Assembly: GCF_009758015.1 (NCBI RefSeq)
Contig: NZ_WSEL01000009.1
Coordinates: 310,001-374,000, forward strand
DNA length: 64,000 bases
Reading direction: 5' to 3'
Source: Ramlibacter pinisoli
GTDB taxonomy: Bacteria > Pseudomonadota > Gammaproteobacteria > Burkholderiales > Burkholderiaceae_C
Position numbers and translations under genes: made by a program. Positions 35,277 through 43,564 of the stretch are shown here, piece by piece. Positions within the stretch are counted from its first letter, which is position 1. Each line of letters opens with the position of its first letter. The notes under the pieces were generated by a model. The model worked only from the letters and a program-made list of their open reading frames with translations. It searched no databases and was not told where the DNA came from.

Positions 35277-36254
35277 ATGGACCGCCCCCTTCCCCTCACC
35301 CGCCGCAGCGTGCTGGCGGGCGCCGCCGCCCTGGCGGCGCCCGCGGCCTGGGCCCAGGCGGGCGACTACCCGTCGCGCCCGGTGCGCGTGCTGGTGGCGT
35401 TCACGGCCGGCGGCACCACGGACGTGCTGGCCCGGGCGGTGACCCAGAAGCTGTCCGACCGGCTCAAGCAGAGCTTCGTCATCGACAACAAGCCGGGCGG
35501 CGGCGGCAACATCGGCACCGAGATGGCGGCCCGCTCGGCGCCGGACGGCTACACCCTGATCGTCAACTCGGTCGGCCCCATGGCCGTCAACCCCACGCTC
35601 TACCCGAAGCTGAACATCAACCCGCTGGTCGACCTGGTGCCGGTGGTGCAGATCGCCGACGTGCCCAACGTGCTGGTGGTCAACCCCTCGGTGCCGGCGA
35701 AGACGGTCGACGAGTTCGTCGCCTATGCGAAGACGAAGCCCGGCCAGCTCAATTACGGCTCCACCGGCATCGGCACCTCCTCGCACCTGTCGGGCTACAT
35801 GCTGGGCAAGCGCGCCGGCATCGAGACCACGCACGTGCCGTACCGCGGCGCCGAGGCCCTGAACGACCTGCTGGCCGGCCGCATCCAGTTCATGTTCGCG
35901 ACCATCCCCTCGGTCATCCAGCACATCCAGGCCGGCAAGCTGCGCGCCATCGCGGTCACCAGCGTCAAGCGCTCGCGCTCCATGCCCGACGTGCCGACGG
36001 TGGCCGAACGCGGCTACCCCGGCTTCGAGGCCGGCTCGTGGTTCGGCGTGTTCGCCCCCAAGGGGACGCCGGAGGCCGTGATCGCCACGCTGAACAAGGC
36101 CGTGAACGAGGCGCTGCCGTCACTGGAGGCGCAGATGGTGCGCGAGGGCGCCGATCCGGTGGGCGGTTCGGCGGCGCAGCTGGGCCAGTTCGTGCAGAAG
36201 GAATACGAGAAGTGGCGCACCGTGGTGCGTGAATCGGGCGCCACCGCCGAGTGA
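35277..36254 (+). CDS. Bug/TctC family periplasmic binding protein
   Basis: 325 residues with a Tat-like signal (LTRRSVLAGAAALAAPAAWA). Family features: YPSRPVRVLVAFTAGGTTDVLARAV, FVIDNKPGGGGNIGTEMAA, APDGYTLIVNS, HVPYRGAEALNDLLAGRIQFMF and VPTVAERGYPGFEAGSWFGV. It binds a carboxylate for a TctAB-type permease or for sensing. No tctA or tctB gene is present in the window. Its position after tcuAB suggests tricarballylate, citrate or aconitate as ligand. Its stop overlaps the next gene (GTGA). Confidence 0.92.
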   Translation: MDRPLPLTRRSVLAGAAALAAPAAWAQAGDYPSRPVRVLVAFTAGGTTDVLARAVTQKLSDRLKQSFVIDNKPGGGGNIGTEMAARSAPDGYTLIVNSVGPMAVNPTLYPKLNINPLVDLVPVVQIADVPNVLVVNPSVPAKTVDEFVAYAKTKPGQLNYGSTGIGTSSHLSGYMLGKRAGIETTHVPYRGAEALNDLLAGRIQFMFATIPSVIQHIQAGKLRAIAVTSVKRSRSMPDVPTVAERGYPGFEAGSWFGVFAPKGTPEAVIATLNKAVNEALPSLEAQMVREGADPVGGSAAQLGQFVQKEYEKWRTVVRESGATAE

Positions 36255-37273
36255 GCACCGCCGCCTCCCCACCGCGCCCGCTGCGCCTGCTGCTGTCGGC
36301 GGACGCCATCGCCAGCCTGGCCCCGCGCATCGGCCAGGTGCTGGCCGGCCGCCCATACCACCTGCTGCCGCCCGACCACCCCGAGGCGGCGCAGGCCGAC
36401 GTGGCCTTCGTCTCGCGCGACATCACCGGCCTGTCGACCAAGCACCGGGTGCTGCCGGACACCCGGCGCTTCTATGACCTGCTGCTGGCCGCCCCGGCCC
36501 TGCGCTGGCTGCACGTGCATTCGGCCGGCGCCGACCGGCCCGTGTTCGTCGAACTGGTGCGGCGCGGCGTGCCGGTCACCACCTCGTCGGGCGCCAACGC
36601 GCCGGTGGTCGCCCAGACCGCGCTGCTCGGGCTGCTGGCACTGGCGCGCCACTGGCCGCGCCTGCAGGCTGCCCAGCGCGAGCACCGCTGGGCGCCCCTG
36701 TTCGGCAGCGGGCTGCCGCGCGACCTGCGCGGCCAGACCGCCGTGGTGGTGGGCTGGGGTCCGGTGGGCCGGGAGATCGGGCGCCTGCTGCAGGCGCTCG
36801 GCCTGCGGGTCGTCGTCGTGCGGCAGAGCGACCGCGCCGCCGGGCCCGGCCTGGTCACCGTGCCGGACACGCAGTTGCGCACCGTCCTGCCCACCGCCGA
36901 CTGGCTGGTGCTGGCCTGCCCGCTCACGGCGCGCACGCGCGGCCTGGTCGGCGCGGCCGAACTCGCTCTGCTGCCGCCGCACTGCGGCCTGGTGAACGTG
37001 GCCCGGGGCGACGTGGTGGACGAAGCGGCCCTGGTCACGGCCCTGCGCGCGCAACGCCTGGGCGGCGCCTACCTGGACGTGTTCATGCAGGAGCCGCTGC
37101 CGGCCGACTCGCCGCTGTGGGACCTGCCCAATGCCATCGTCACGCCGCACAGCGCCGGCTTCTCCGATGCCAACGAGGCCGCCGTGGCCGACATGTTCCT
37201 GAACAACCTGGGCCGGTTCGTGCGCGGGGAGGCGCTGGTGAACGCGGTCGAGACGGGGCCGGGCCTCGCCTGA
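36251..37273 (+). CDS. D-2-hydroxyacid dehydrogenase family protein
   Basis: 340 residues from a GTG overlapping the Bug stop. The Rossmann motif is VVVGWGPVGREIGRLLQALGL, the Arg of the active site is in VNVARGDVVDEAALVTAL, Glu in VFMQEPLPADSPLW, and the catalytic His in TPHSAGFSDANE. The N-terminal domain has LRWLHVHSAGADRPVFVELVRRGV and TTSSGANAPVVAQTAL. It interconverts a 2-keto acid and a D-2-hydroxyacid with NAD(P). It ends the tcu-associated operon. The substrate is unknown; a keto acid produced by the class II aldolase is an obvious possibility. Confidence 0.9.
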   Translation: MSTAASPPRPLRLLLSADAIASLAPRIGQVLAGRPYHLLPPDHPEAAQADVAFVSRDITGLSTKHRVLPDTRRFYDLLLAAPALRWLHVHSAGADRPVFVELVRRGVPVTTSSGANAPVVAQTALLGLLALARHWPRLQAAQREHRWAPLFGSGLPRDLRGQTAVVVGWGPVGREIGRLLQALGLRVVVVRQSDRAAGPGLVTVPDTQLRTVLPTADWLVLACPLTARTRGLVGAAELALLPPHCGLVNVARGDVVDEAALVTALRAQRLGGAYLDVFMQEPLPADSPLWDLPNAIVTPHSAGFSDANEAAVADMFLNNLGRFVRGEALVNAVETGPGLA

Positions 37274-37409
37274 CCACCGCGGTCCCCCGGCCGCCCCGTC
37301 ACAACCGCGCCCGTCCATCCGTCTGATGGGCATGCCAGCACCCCCTCCCTCCACCAGCCGGGTTACCCTGCCGCGTCGCGTGCCCGTCGGCACGCCTTGA
37401 GGAAGCGCC

Positions 37410-38420
37410 ATGCACATCGGCAAGTCCTACCGGCTCGGCGAGTTCATCGCCTGGACCCGGCGCCGCCTGGCCATCCTGCTGTTGCTGTCGGTGCTGCCGG
37501 TGGTCCTGCACCAGCTGGCCGGCTGGCATTGGCTGGCGCTGCCCTGGGTGCTGGTGGCGGTGCTCGGCGCGGCCAGCTCCTTCATCGTCGGCTTCAAGAA
37601 CGCCCAGACCTACGGCCGCACCGTGGAGGCCCAGCAGGTGTGGACGGCCATCGCCGCGGCCAGCCGCTATTGGTCGCTCATCTGCCGCGACTTCCCCACG
37701 CAGGCGGGACACGCCGCCCCCCTGCTGCAGCGGCACCTTGCCTGGCTGACCGCCCTGCGCTTCCAGCTGCGCCGGCCGCGGCCCTGGGAGACGGCCGCCG
37801 TCGGCGCCGACCTCGCCTACCGCGCCGGGCGCTTCCGCGTACCGGAGCAAGACTCCGCGCTCGAGATGGAACTCGGGCGCCACCTCGCGCCGCCGGAGCT
37901 GGCGACCGTGATGCAGGCCCGCAACAAGGCGGCGCTGCTGCTCGGGCTGCAGAGCGCCGCCATCCGCGAGCTGTACACCCGCCAGCTGCTGGTGGTGCTG
38001 CACCACACGGAAATGCAGAAGACGCTGCGCGAACTGGTCGACCAGCAGGCCCGGGCCGAGCGGCTGAAGAACTTCCCGTACCCGCGCCAGTACGCGATCG
38101 TGAACCGCATCTTCGTGTGGACCTTCGCCGCCCTGCTGCCGTTCGGGCTGGTGGGCGAATTCGCGCGCCTGGCGGCCGGCGCGCAGGGACCGGTGGCGGC
38201 GGTCCTGCCCTGGCTGGCGGCGCCGGCCAGCCTGCTGGTGTCGTGGCTCTACGTGTCGCTGGACCAGGTGGGTGCCAGCACCGAGAACCCCTTCGAGGGC
38301 GGTGCCAACGACGTCCCCATCACGCGCATCTGCCAGGTGCTGGCGCACGAGCTGCGCGAGATGGCCGGCGAGACCGACCTGCCGCCCCTGGCGCGGCCCG
38401 AGGGCGCGATCATCCTGTGA
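37410..38420 (+). CDS. Bestrophin family ion channel protein
   Basis: 336 residues. Hydrophobic segments near residues 20-60 and 235-275 flank a long cytosolic helical part, as in bacterial bestrophins (YneE type). Family marks are SSFIVGFKNAQTYGRTVEAQQVWTAI early on, YTRQLLVVLHHTEMQKTLRELVDQQ, and the C-terminal acidic belt STENPFEGGANDVPITRI. It is probably a pentameric inner-membrane anion or cation channel. It is a single gene, convergent with the hypothetical gene at 38436, with 15 bp between stops. Confidence 0.9.
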   Translation: MHIGKSYRLGEFIAWTRRRLAILLLLSVLPVVLHQLAGWHWLALPWVLVAVLGAASSFIVGFKNAQTYGRTVEAQQVWTAIAAASRYWSLICRDFPTQAGHAAPLLQRHLAWLTALRFQLRRPRPWETAAVGADLAYRAGRFRVPEQDSALEMELGRHLAPPELATVMQARNKAALLLGLQSAAIRELYTRQLLVVLHHTEMQKTLRELVDQQARAERLKNFPYPRQYAIVNRIFVWTFAALLPFGLVGEFARLAAGAQGPVAAVLPWLAAPASLLVSWLYVSLDQVGASTENPFEGGANDVPITRICQVLAHELREMAGETDLPPLARPEGAIIL

Positions 38421-38435
38421 CCGGCCCGCGCGGCG

Positions 38436-39335
38436 TCAGGCGGCGGTGGCCGCCACGCTGATCTGGCACAGCTTCAGGCACAGCAGCCGCCGGAACACCG
38501 CCGGGCCGTTGGGATCGGGCTCGCCGTCCAGCGCGCCGGCGCCCGGCCGGCTGGGCTCGGGGCGCAGCAGCGGGTGGTCCTTGCCATCGGCAGCGGCCGT
38601 GAATCCGGGCTTGTAGATGCGCACCGCCCCCTGCACCGGGGCCAGCTTGCGGTCCACCGTCTGCGTGAAGGTGGCGAACGCCTCGGGCGCCAGGCACACC
38701 ACGTGGGCCAGCCCGCGTGCCGCTTCGGCGATGCCGCGCGGATCGGCGCCGTAGTAGCGGGTGTTCGGCTTGTTGGCCAGCACCACCACCGGCAGCCGGC
38801 GCTCGGGCATCAGCAGGTGCTCGACGAAGGGGTCCAGTTGCTCCGGGCTTTCGAGCAGCCGCGGCTCGGCCAGCACCGGCACGCCGGCATCGTGCACGTC
38901 CAGCCGCTCCACCCAGGACCCCAGCACGCCGGGCGGCGCGATGATGCGGGCCGATTCCACGTCGGTGCAGCTGGTCTGCACGGCCACGACGTCGGCATCG
39001 CCGGCATCGGAGACGACGACCTGCGTGGTCCAGGTGCGGGCGCCATCGCGCTCCTGGTGGCTGACCTCCAGGGTCCAGGTGGCGCCGTCCTCGCTGGTGG
39101 CCACCGACAGCTTGCGCCCGGGCAGCACGGCGTCGATGTGGCTCTTTTCCAGCTCGGAGGCCGACGGCACGAGGCGTGGCCACTTGGCCCCCACCCAGCG
39201 CCAGGCGAGGTCCTTGGCGAAGCGCCGGTTCTCGTGCGTGTGGATGCGGCTCTTGAGGATGGAGCGGACCACGACGCTGGCGCGGCCCCCATCGCGTTTC
39301 TGCCATGGCGTGCGCAGTGCACCACTAGTGTTCAT
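38436..39335 (-). CDS. Uncharacterised 299-residue protein
   Basis: I do not recognise a named family. From the ATG at 39335 (MNTSGALRTPWQKRDGGR) the protein has a basic N-terminus with SRIHTHENRRFAKDLAWRWV. A beta-rich domain follows (LSVATSEDGATWTLEVSHQE, TWTTQVVVSDAGDADVVAVQ). An alpha/beta segment comes next (RLPVVVLANKPNTRYYGADP, GLAHVVCLAPEAFATFTQTV, APVQGAVRIYKPGF). The end, after a conserved-looking HPLL, is PAVFRRLLCLKLCQISVAATAA. The AHVVCL plus GAVRIYKPGF pattern resembles the N-terminal part of longer (>600 residue) bacterial proteins that I cannot name with certainty, so this may be a shortened form. No signal peptide or membrane segment. It is isolated, with 428 bp of non-coding DNA upstream. 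Confidence 0.75.
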   Translation of the reverse strand: MNTSGALRTPWQKRDGGRASVVVRSILKSRIHTHENRRFAKDLAWRWVGAKWPRLVPSASELEKSHIDAVLPGRKLSVATSEDGATWTLEVSHQERDGARTWTTQVVVSDAGDADVVAVQTSCTDVESARIIAPPGVLGSWVERLDVHDAGVPVLAEPRLLESPEQLDPFVEHLLMPERRLPVVVLANKPNTRYYGADPRGIAEAARGLAHVVCLAPEAFATFTQTVDRKLAPVQGAVRIYKPGFTAAADGKDHPLLRPEPSRPGAGALDGEPDPNGPAVFRRLLCLKLCQISVAATAA

Positions 39336-39441
39336 TGCATGCTTCCCTGTTACTGCGTTTGGTGCATAGCCCCCCGGTCTTGGCGGGGTCACTGCGAGAG
39401 ACAAGTCTGATGCAATAAACGTTCCGCTGGTTCCGGTCGAG

Positions 39442-39461
39442 ACAGGCTTCCGTCAGCCTGT
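39442..39461. other. Perfect hairpin ACAGGCT-TCCGTC-AGCCTGT
   Basis: A 7-bp stem with a 6-base loop about 107 bp upstream of the hypothetical gene start. Without a T-run it is not a classical terminator; it could be an operator dyad or RNA structure. Confidence 0.3.
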
Positions 39462-39621
39462 GATCTGGCTGGAAGCGAATCCACGCAACGCCATCGGCAT
39501 CGGCCGCAGGACCGCGTCGGACACCGCCTCGCCCCCGGATTGCTGTCGGTCCTGGCGGCGCGATGGGGATGGCGGACGGGATCGACGATGTGGACGTAGC
39601 AGTCGCAGACCACGCGATCCC

Positions 39622-39654
39622 CGTCATGCCGGACTGGATCCGGCATCCACCTCC
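39622..39654. repeat. Single diverged copy of the CGTCATGCCGG... intergenic repeat
   Basis: CGTCATGCCGGACTGGATCC followed by GGCATCCACCTCC has the same composition and inverted GCCGG/CCGGC architecture as the repeat units at 18531-18895. It lies between genes and shows no coding capacity. Confidence 0.6.
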
Positions 39655-39763
39655 AGGTCGTTGCGCGCCCCGGGACGTCTCACGTCGGCGTCCGGTCGAC
39701 GGGCCGCGGATGGATGGGGGCCGAGCCCGCCATGGCGAGGAGGTGGACAGCGCGAAGGCGCGG

Positions 39764-40744
39764 TCAGTCGAGCTTGATCTGGGCCGACTTCACCAGCGCC
39801 GCCCAGCGCCTGTTCTCCGCCGCGATGAAGGCGGCGAATTCCTCCGGCGTGCCGCCGCCGATCTCGTTGCCGGGACCGGTGATCTTCTCGCGCATGTCCG
39901 GCGCGGCCAGTGCCTTGTTGAAGGTCTCGTTCAGCTTCTTCACGGCCGCCGGCGGCGTGCCCTTGGGCGCGACGAGGCCCAGCCAATTCGACACGGTGAC
40001 CTGCGGGTAGCCCAGTTCCGCCATCGTCGGCACGTCGGGCAGGCTGGGCAGGCGCTTCGCGCTGGTGACGGCCAGCGGGCGCGTCTTGCCGGCCTGGATG
40101 GACGGCAGCGCGGCGTAGGTCTGCTCGAACATCATGTCGATCTCGCCCGACAGCAGGGCCTGCGAGGCCGGGCCGCCGCCCTTGTAGGGAATGGGCAGCA
40201 TGAAGATGCCGGCGGTCTGCTTGAACAGCTCGCCGCTCAGGTGGTGCGCGCCGCCGGCGCCGGCATTGCCGATGGTGAGCTGGCCGGGCTTGGCCTTGGC
40301 CGCCTCGACCACGTCCTTCAGCGACTTGAACGGCTTGTCGGCCCGCGTGACGAGCACCAGCGGCGCCCGCTCGATCATCACGATGGGCGTGAAGTCCTTC
40401 TGCGGGTCGAACGGCATCTTGGGATAGAGCGCGGGGTTGACCGCCAGCGGGCCCATCGCGCCGATGCCCAGCGTGTAGCCGTCGGCCGCGGCGCGCGCCA
40501 CGAAGTCGTGGCCGATGTTGCCGCTGGCGCCCGGCTTGTTGTCCACGATCACCGTCTTGCCCAGCATGGCCGCCACCGGGATCCCGAGCTGGCGGGCGCG
40601 GATGTCGTTGTTGCCGCCGGCGCTGAACGACACCACCAGGGTGATCGGCTTGGCGGGATAGTCCTGCGCCAGGGCGGCGCAGGGTGCGAGGACCAGCGAG
40701 GCCAGGAGGGCCGCGGCAGAGCGGCGGGTGGAGCAAATCGTCAT
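39764..40744 (-). CDS. Bug/TctC family periplasmic binding protein
   Basis: 326 residues from MTICSTRRSAAALLASLVLA, a Sec signal ending near ALAQ; the frame upstream to 40780 runs through the operator and is rejected. Family features: YPAKPITLVVSFSAGGNNDIRARQL, VIVDNKPGASGNIGHDFVAR, AADGYTLGIG and PIPYKGGGPASQALLSGEIDMMF. The Arg-specific NDIRAR (others have TD..AR) may alter ligand choice. It is divergent from the GntR gene at 40792 and its first codons abut the 26-bp operator, so GntR almost certainly controls it. Confidence 0.92.
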   Translation of the reverse strand: MTICSTRRSAAALLASLVLAPCAALAQDYPAKPITLVVSFSAGGNNDIRARQLGIPVAAMLGKTVIVDNKPGASGNIGHDFVARAAADGYTLGIGAMGPLAVNPALYPKMPFDPQKDFTPIVMIERAPLVLVTRADKPFKSLKDVVEAAKAKPGQLTIGNAGAGGAHHLSGELFKQTAGIFMLPIPYKGGGPASQALLSGEIDMMFEQTYAALPSIQAGKTRPLAVTSAKRLPSLPDVPTMAELGYPQVTVSNWLGLVAPKGTPPAAVKKLNETFNKALAAPDMREKITGPGNEIGGGTPEEFAAFIAAENRRWAALVKSAQIKLD

Positions 40745-40754
40745 GCCCGAATTC

Positions 40755-40780
40755 TTGCACTTTTTAGCTTTAACGTGCAA
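40755..40780. promoter_or_regulatory. GntR operator candidate 1: TTGCAC-N14-GTGCAA
   Basis: A 26-bp inverted repeat, 10 bp from the Bug ATG and 11 bp from the GntR start. The centre begins with TTTTT. A copy of the same length with the same TTGCACTTTTT arm is at 46217-46242, and both copies are preceded by the same CATGCCCGAA string covering a start codon. The conserved spacing strongly suggests one dimeric regulator binds both. Confidence 0.7.
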
Positions 40781-40791
40781 AGTGGGGCATA

Positions 40792-41748
40792 GTGGAAAAC
40801 ACGCATCCCGCCCCGCGGCGGGCCGCAGCCATGGGTTATCGTGACCGGCTCATGCACGTCGACCTGTCCGTTCCCGAGAGGATCATCGACCTGATCCGCG
40901 CCGACGGGCTGCCCGTGGGCAGCCACCTGCCGGCGCAGATGCTGGCCGACCGGCTGCGGCTGTCCCGCTCGCCCGTCAACCAGGCCCTGGGCCTGCTGCA
41001 CGAAAAGGGCCTGCTGCACCGCGAGCCGAACCGCGGCTACTTCCTGGCCAGCGCCATCGAGGGGCCGCCTGACGAACTGGCCAGCCAGCTCGGGCTGGAC
41101 GAAGGCGCATCGGTGAGCGCCACCTACTTCCGCATCGCGGAGGACCGGCTCAAGGGCGAACTGCCCGACGCCTTCAGCGAGACCCTGCTCAAGCAGCGCT
41201 ACGGGCTCACCGGCGCGCAGCTGCAGTCCCTGCTGAACCGCATGTCGCACGAGGGCTGGGTCCAGAAGAAGCCCGGCTACGGCTGGGAGTTCTCGCCCAT
41301 GCTCACCACCTCCGAAAGCCTGCTGCAGTCGTACCGGCTGCGCCTGGCGCTGGAGCCGGCGGCCCTGCTCGAACCGGGCTACCGCATCGCGCCGGAGGTC
41401 ATCGCGCGCTGCCGGGCCGCCGAGCAGCACCTGCTGCAGGGTGGCATCCAGACCGACAGCGCCGGCCAGATCCACGAGCGCGGCGTGCGTTTCCACGAAG
41501 CGCTGGTCGAGGGCTCGGGCAACCCGTTCTTCATCGACACCATCCGGCGGGTGAACCGGGTGCGGCGGCTGCTCTCCTACCGCTCGACGCAGGACCGCAA
41601 GCGCTACCGGCAGCACTGCGAACAGCACCTGGCCATCCTCGACCTGCTGGAGCAGGAGCGCCAGGAAGACGCCGCGCAGATGCTGCGCACCCACCTGGGC
41701 GACACGCTCAGGAACCTGAAGAAGATCTCGAAGATCCTCAAGCCCTGA
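40792..41748 (+). CDS. GntR family regulator (FadR/FCD subfamily)
   Basis: 318 residues if the GTG at 40792 is used; in-frame ATGs at 40831 and 40852 are possible, and none has a clear ribosome site. The HTH is VPERIIDLIRADGLPVGSHLPAQMLADRLRLSRSPVNQALGLLHEKGLLHREPNRGYFL. A second DNA-binding-like or linker helix region (LLKQRYGLTGAQLQSLLNRMSHEGWVQKKPGYGWEF) is followed by an FCD ligand domain with FHEALVEGSGNPFF and HLAILDLLEQERQEDAAQML, where the metal-binding His would lie. It flanks the predicted operator and probably represses the Bug genes and aconitase operon. Confidence 0.9.
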   Translation: MENTHPAPRRAAAMGYRDRLMHVDLSVPERIIDLIRADGLPVGSHLPAQMLADRLRLSRSPVNQALGLLHEKGLLHREPNRGYFLASAIEGPPDELASQLGLDEGASVSATYFRIAEDRLKGELPDAFSETLLKQRYGLTGAQLQSLLNRMSHEGWVQKKPGYGWEFSPMLTTSESLLQSYRLRLALEPAALLEPGYRIAPEVIARCRAAEQHLLQGGIQTDSAGQIHERGVRFHEALVEGSGNPFFIDTIRRVNRVRRLLSYRSTQDRKRYRQHCEQHLAILDLLEQERQEDAAQMLRTHLGDTLRNLKKISKILKP

Positions 41749-41757
41749 GCGCCGTGC

Positions 41758-42828
41758 TCAGGCCGGCAGCCGCGCGAACACCAGGCAGGTCGCGCTGGCG
41801 CAGCGCAGGGGCGTGCCGGCCGGGGCCAGCGTGCCCGCCACGGGGTCGACGGCGAAGCGCACGATGGTGTCGGAGTCCTCGTTCAGCACGTAGAGCCAGC
41901 GGCCATCGGGCGAAGGCGTGAAGAACCGCGGCGTGCGGCCGCCCGCGGGGGTCGCGGCGACGAACCGCGGCAGGCCGGTCGCGCCCTCGAGTTCGAACAC
42001 CGCGATGCTGTCATGGCCCCGGTTCGAGGCGTACAGGTGGCGGCCGTCGGCGCCGACCTGGATGCCGGCGGCGCGGCTGTTGCCGGTGAAGGTGGCCGGC
42101 AGGCTCGACAGCACGTGCAGGGGCTGCAACGCGCCGGTGTCGGCATCGAACGCATAGGTGGTGACGGTGGAGTCCAGCTCGTTCAGCACGTAGACGCGCG
42201 GCAGCCGCGGATGGAACACCGCGTGCCGCGGCCCTGCCCCTTCGCGCGCCGGCACCCAGGGCTGGACGGCCGGCACCAGGCGGCCCTGCGCGAACCGGAA
42301 ACTGAAGATGCGGTCCAGCCCCTTGTCGGGCACGATCACCCAGCGCCCGGACGGATCGAACAGGTTGAAATGCGGCTTGGAGAACGGTTGCTCGATGCGG
42401 TGCGGCCCCGGCTCGCCGGGCAACGGCTCCGACTGCGCAACGCGGCCCAGCGCCCCGTCGGCCTCGACCGGCAGCACCGCCACCAGGCCGCTGAGGTGGC
42501 CGGACACGACGAGCGACCGTTCGGCCGGGTCCAGCGCCAGGTGCACCGGGTTGCGCCCGCCGCAGTCCACGGACCCCATGGCCTCCAGCCGCCCGCCCGC
42601 CCCGATGCTGAACGCGCTCGCTTCCTGGCCGTCGCCGTGGACGGCGTAGAGGCGGGTCGCGCCGCGGTTGGCGGCCAGGTAAGACGGGTTGACGAGATCG
42701 CCGATCACCTGCAGCAGGCGCAGGTCGCCGCTGGCCTCGTCGACCTCGAACACGCTGATGCCCTCGCCGCGCGCGTTGCGCTCGCGCGTGGTGCGCGAAC
42801 CGGCGTAGGCGACCAGGCGACCGCTCAT
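41758..42828 (-). CDS. Lactonase family protein (seven-bladed propeller, 6-phosphogluconolactonase/YbhE type)
   Basis: 356 residues. The propeller repeats are visible as FEVDEASGDLRLLQVIGDLVNPSYLA, NPVHLALDPAERSLVVSGHLSG, KPHFNLFDPSGRWVIVPDKGLDRIFSF, GAGPRHAVFHPRLPRVYVLNELDSTVTTY, and TPRFFTPSPDGRWLYVLNEDSDTIV. No signal peptide, so cytosolic. Family members open sugar lactones or muconolactone-type rings. It is the last gene of the aconitase operon and its ATG overlaps the upstream stop (ATGA). In this setting the substrate may be the lactone of a hydroxylated tricarboxylate, but nothing in the sequence proves this. Confidence 0.88.
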   Translation of the reverse strand: MSGRLVAYAGSRTTRERNARGEGISVFEVDEASGDLRLLQVIGDLVNPSYLAANRGATRLYAVHGDGQEASAFSIGAGGRLEAMGSVDCGGRNPVHLALDPAERSLVVSGHLSGLVAVLPVEADGALGRVAQSEPLPGEPGPHRIEQPFSKPHFNLFDPSGRWVIVPDKGLDRIFSFRFAQGRLVPAVQPWVPAREGAGPRHAVFHPRLPRVYVLNELDSTVTTYAFDADTGALQPLHVLSSLPATFTGNSRAAGIQVGADGRHLYASNRGHDSIAVFELEGATGLPRFVAATPAGGRTPRFFTPSPDGRWLYVLNEDSDTIVRFAVDPVAGTLAPAGTPLRCASATCLVFARLPA

Positions 42829-43553
42829 GCCGCCGGGGGCGCCACGCCGGCGCCCTGGATGCCGTGCCGCGCCAGCGCCTGCGCCACGAAGCCGCCGGCC
42901 TTCATCTCCTCGACGAAGCGGCGCAGCGCCTCGGCCACCGCGGGGCGGCCGGCCGGCACGCCCATGGCCTGCTGGATCACCATGAAGCGGCCCGGCAGCA
43001 GGCGCAGCCCCGGCTGGCGCGCGAGGTCGGCCTCGAGTTGCTGCTTGACGCCGGCGGCCACCTCGGCGCCGCTGGCCACGAACTCCTGCACCACGGCCTG
43101 CGAGCTCGCGACGCGCACGATCTCGGCCTGCTTCAGCTCGCGGCTGAGGAACAGGTCGTAGGCGCTGCCCTTGGCCACCACCACCCGGTGGCCGGCCCGG
43201 TCGACCTCCTCGTTGACCTTCAGCGGCGAGCCGTCCCGCACGACGTAGGCGCCCTCGATCAGCACGTAGGGCGCGCTGAACTCGATGCCGTCGCTGCGCT
43301 TGGGATCGATGGCGAAGAAGCCGAGGTCGGCCTTCTGGCTGCGCACGGCGTCGACCGACTCGGCGGCGGTGGCGAACACCAGCAGGTCGGCCGCCACGCC
43401 CAGGCGGCGCGCGAATTCGCGCCCGAGGTCGACCGAGACGCCGGCGGCGCTGTCGCCGTCGCGGCGCGCCAGCACCGCATTGCCCACGTTGATCGAGACG
43501 CGCAGGGTGCCGCCGGGAGCGGCTTCGGCCACGAGGCCGGACAGGTCGTTCAT
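42825..43553 (-). CDS. Family 3 solute-binding-fold protein without signal peptide
   Basis: 242 residues from MNDLSGLVAEAAPGGTLRVSINVGN; GGAAC lies upstream of the ATG. The amino-acid-type binding fold is clear: GDSAAGVSVDLGREFARRLGV, ADLGFFAIDPKRSDGIEFSAPYVLIEGAYVV, GHRVVVAKGSAYDLFLSREL, and LRRFVEEMKAGGFVAQALARHGI at the end. The N-terminus is polar with no secretion signal. There are no amino-acid ABC permease genes near. It lies between aconitase and lactonase genes, overlapping the latter. Like the product of 5728-6858 it may act in the cytosol, for instance as a metabolite sensor or as an enzyme of the cyclohexadienyl dehydratase type, a family known to have evolved from this fold. Confidence 0.82.
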   Translation of the reverse strand: MNDLSGLVAEAAPGGTLRVSINVGNAVLARRDGDSAAGVSVDLGREFARRLGVAADLLVFATAAESVDAVRSQKADLGFFAIDPKRSDGIEFSAPYVLIEGAYVVRDGSPLKVNEEVDRAGHRVVVAKGSAYDLFLSRELKQAEIVRVASSQAVVQEFVASGAEVAAGVKQQLEADLARQPGLRLLPGRFMVIQQAMGVPAGRPAVAEALRRFVEEMKAGGFVAQALARHGIQGAGVAPPAA

Positions 43554-43564
43554 CGCAAGTTCCT

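Larger units (their letters stand above)
39336..39763. other. 428-bp non-coding region
   Basis: No plausible gene on either strand. The first ~120 bp, upstream of the hypothetical gene at 38436-39335, is clearly more A/T-rich than the surroundings and probably carries its promoter. The region includes a hairpin at 39442-39461 and a repeat copy at 39622-39654. Confidence 0.6.

Noticed and set aside
39563..40792. 409-codon plus-strand frame upstream of the GntR gene
   Set aside because: It is antisense to the Bug gene at 39764-40744 and has shadow-type composition.
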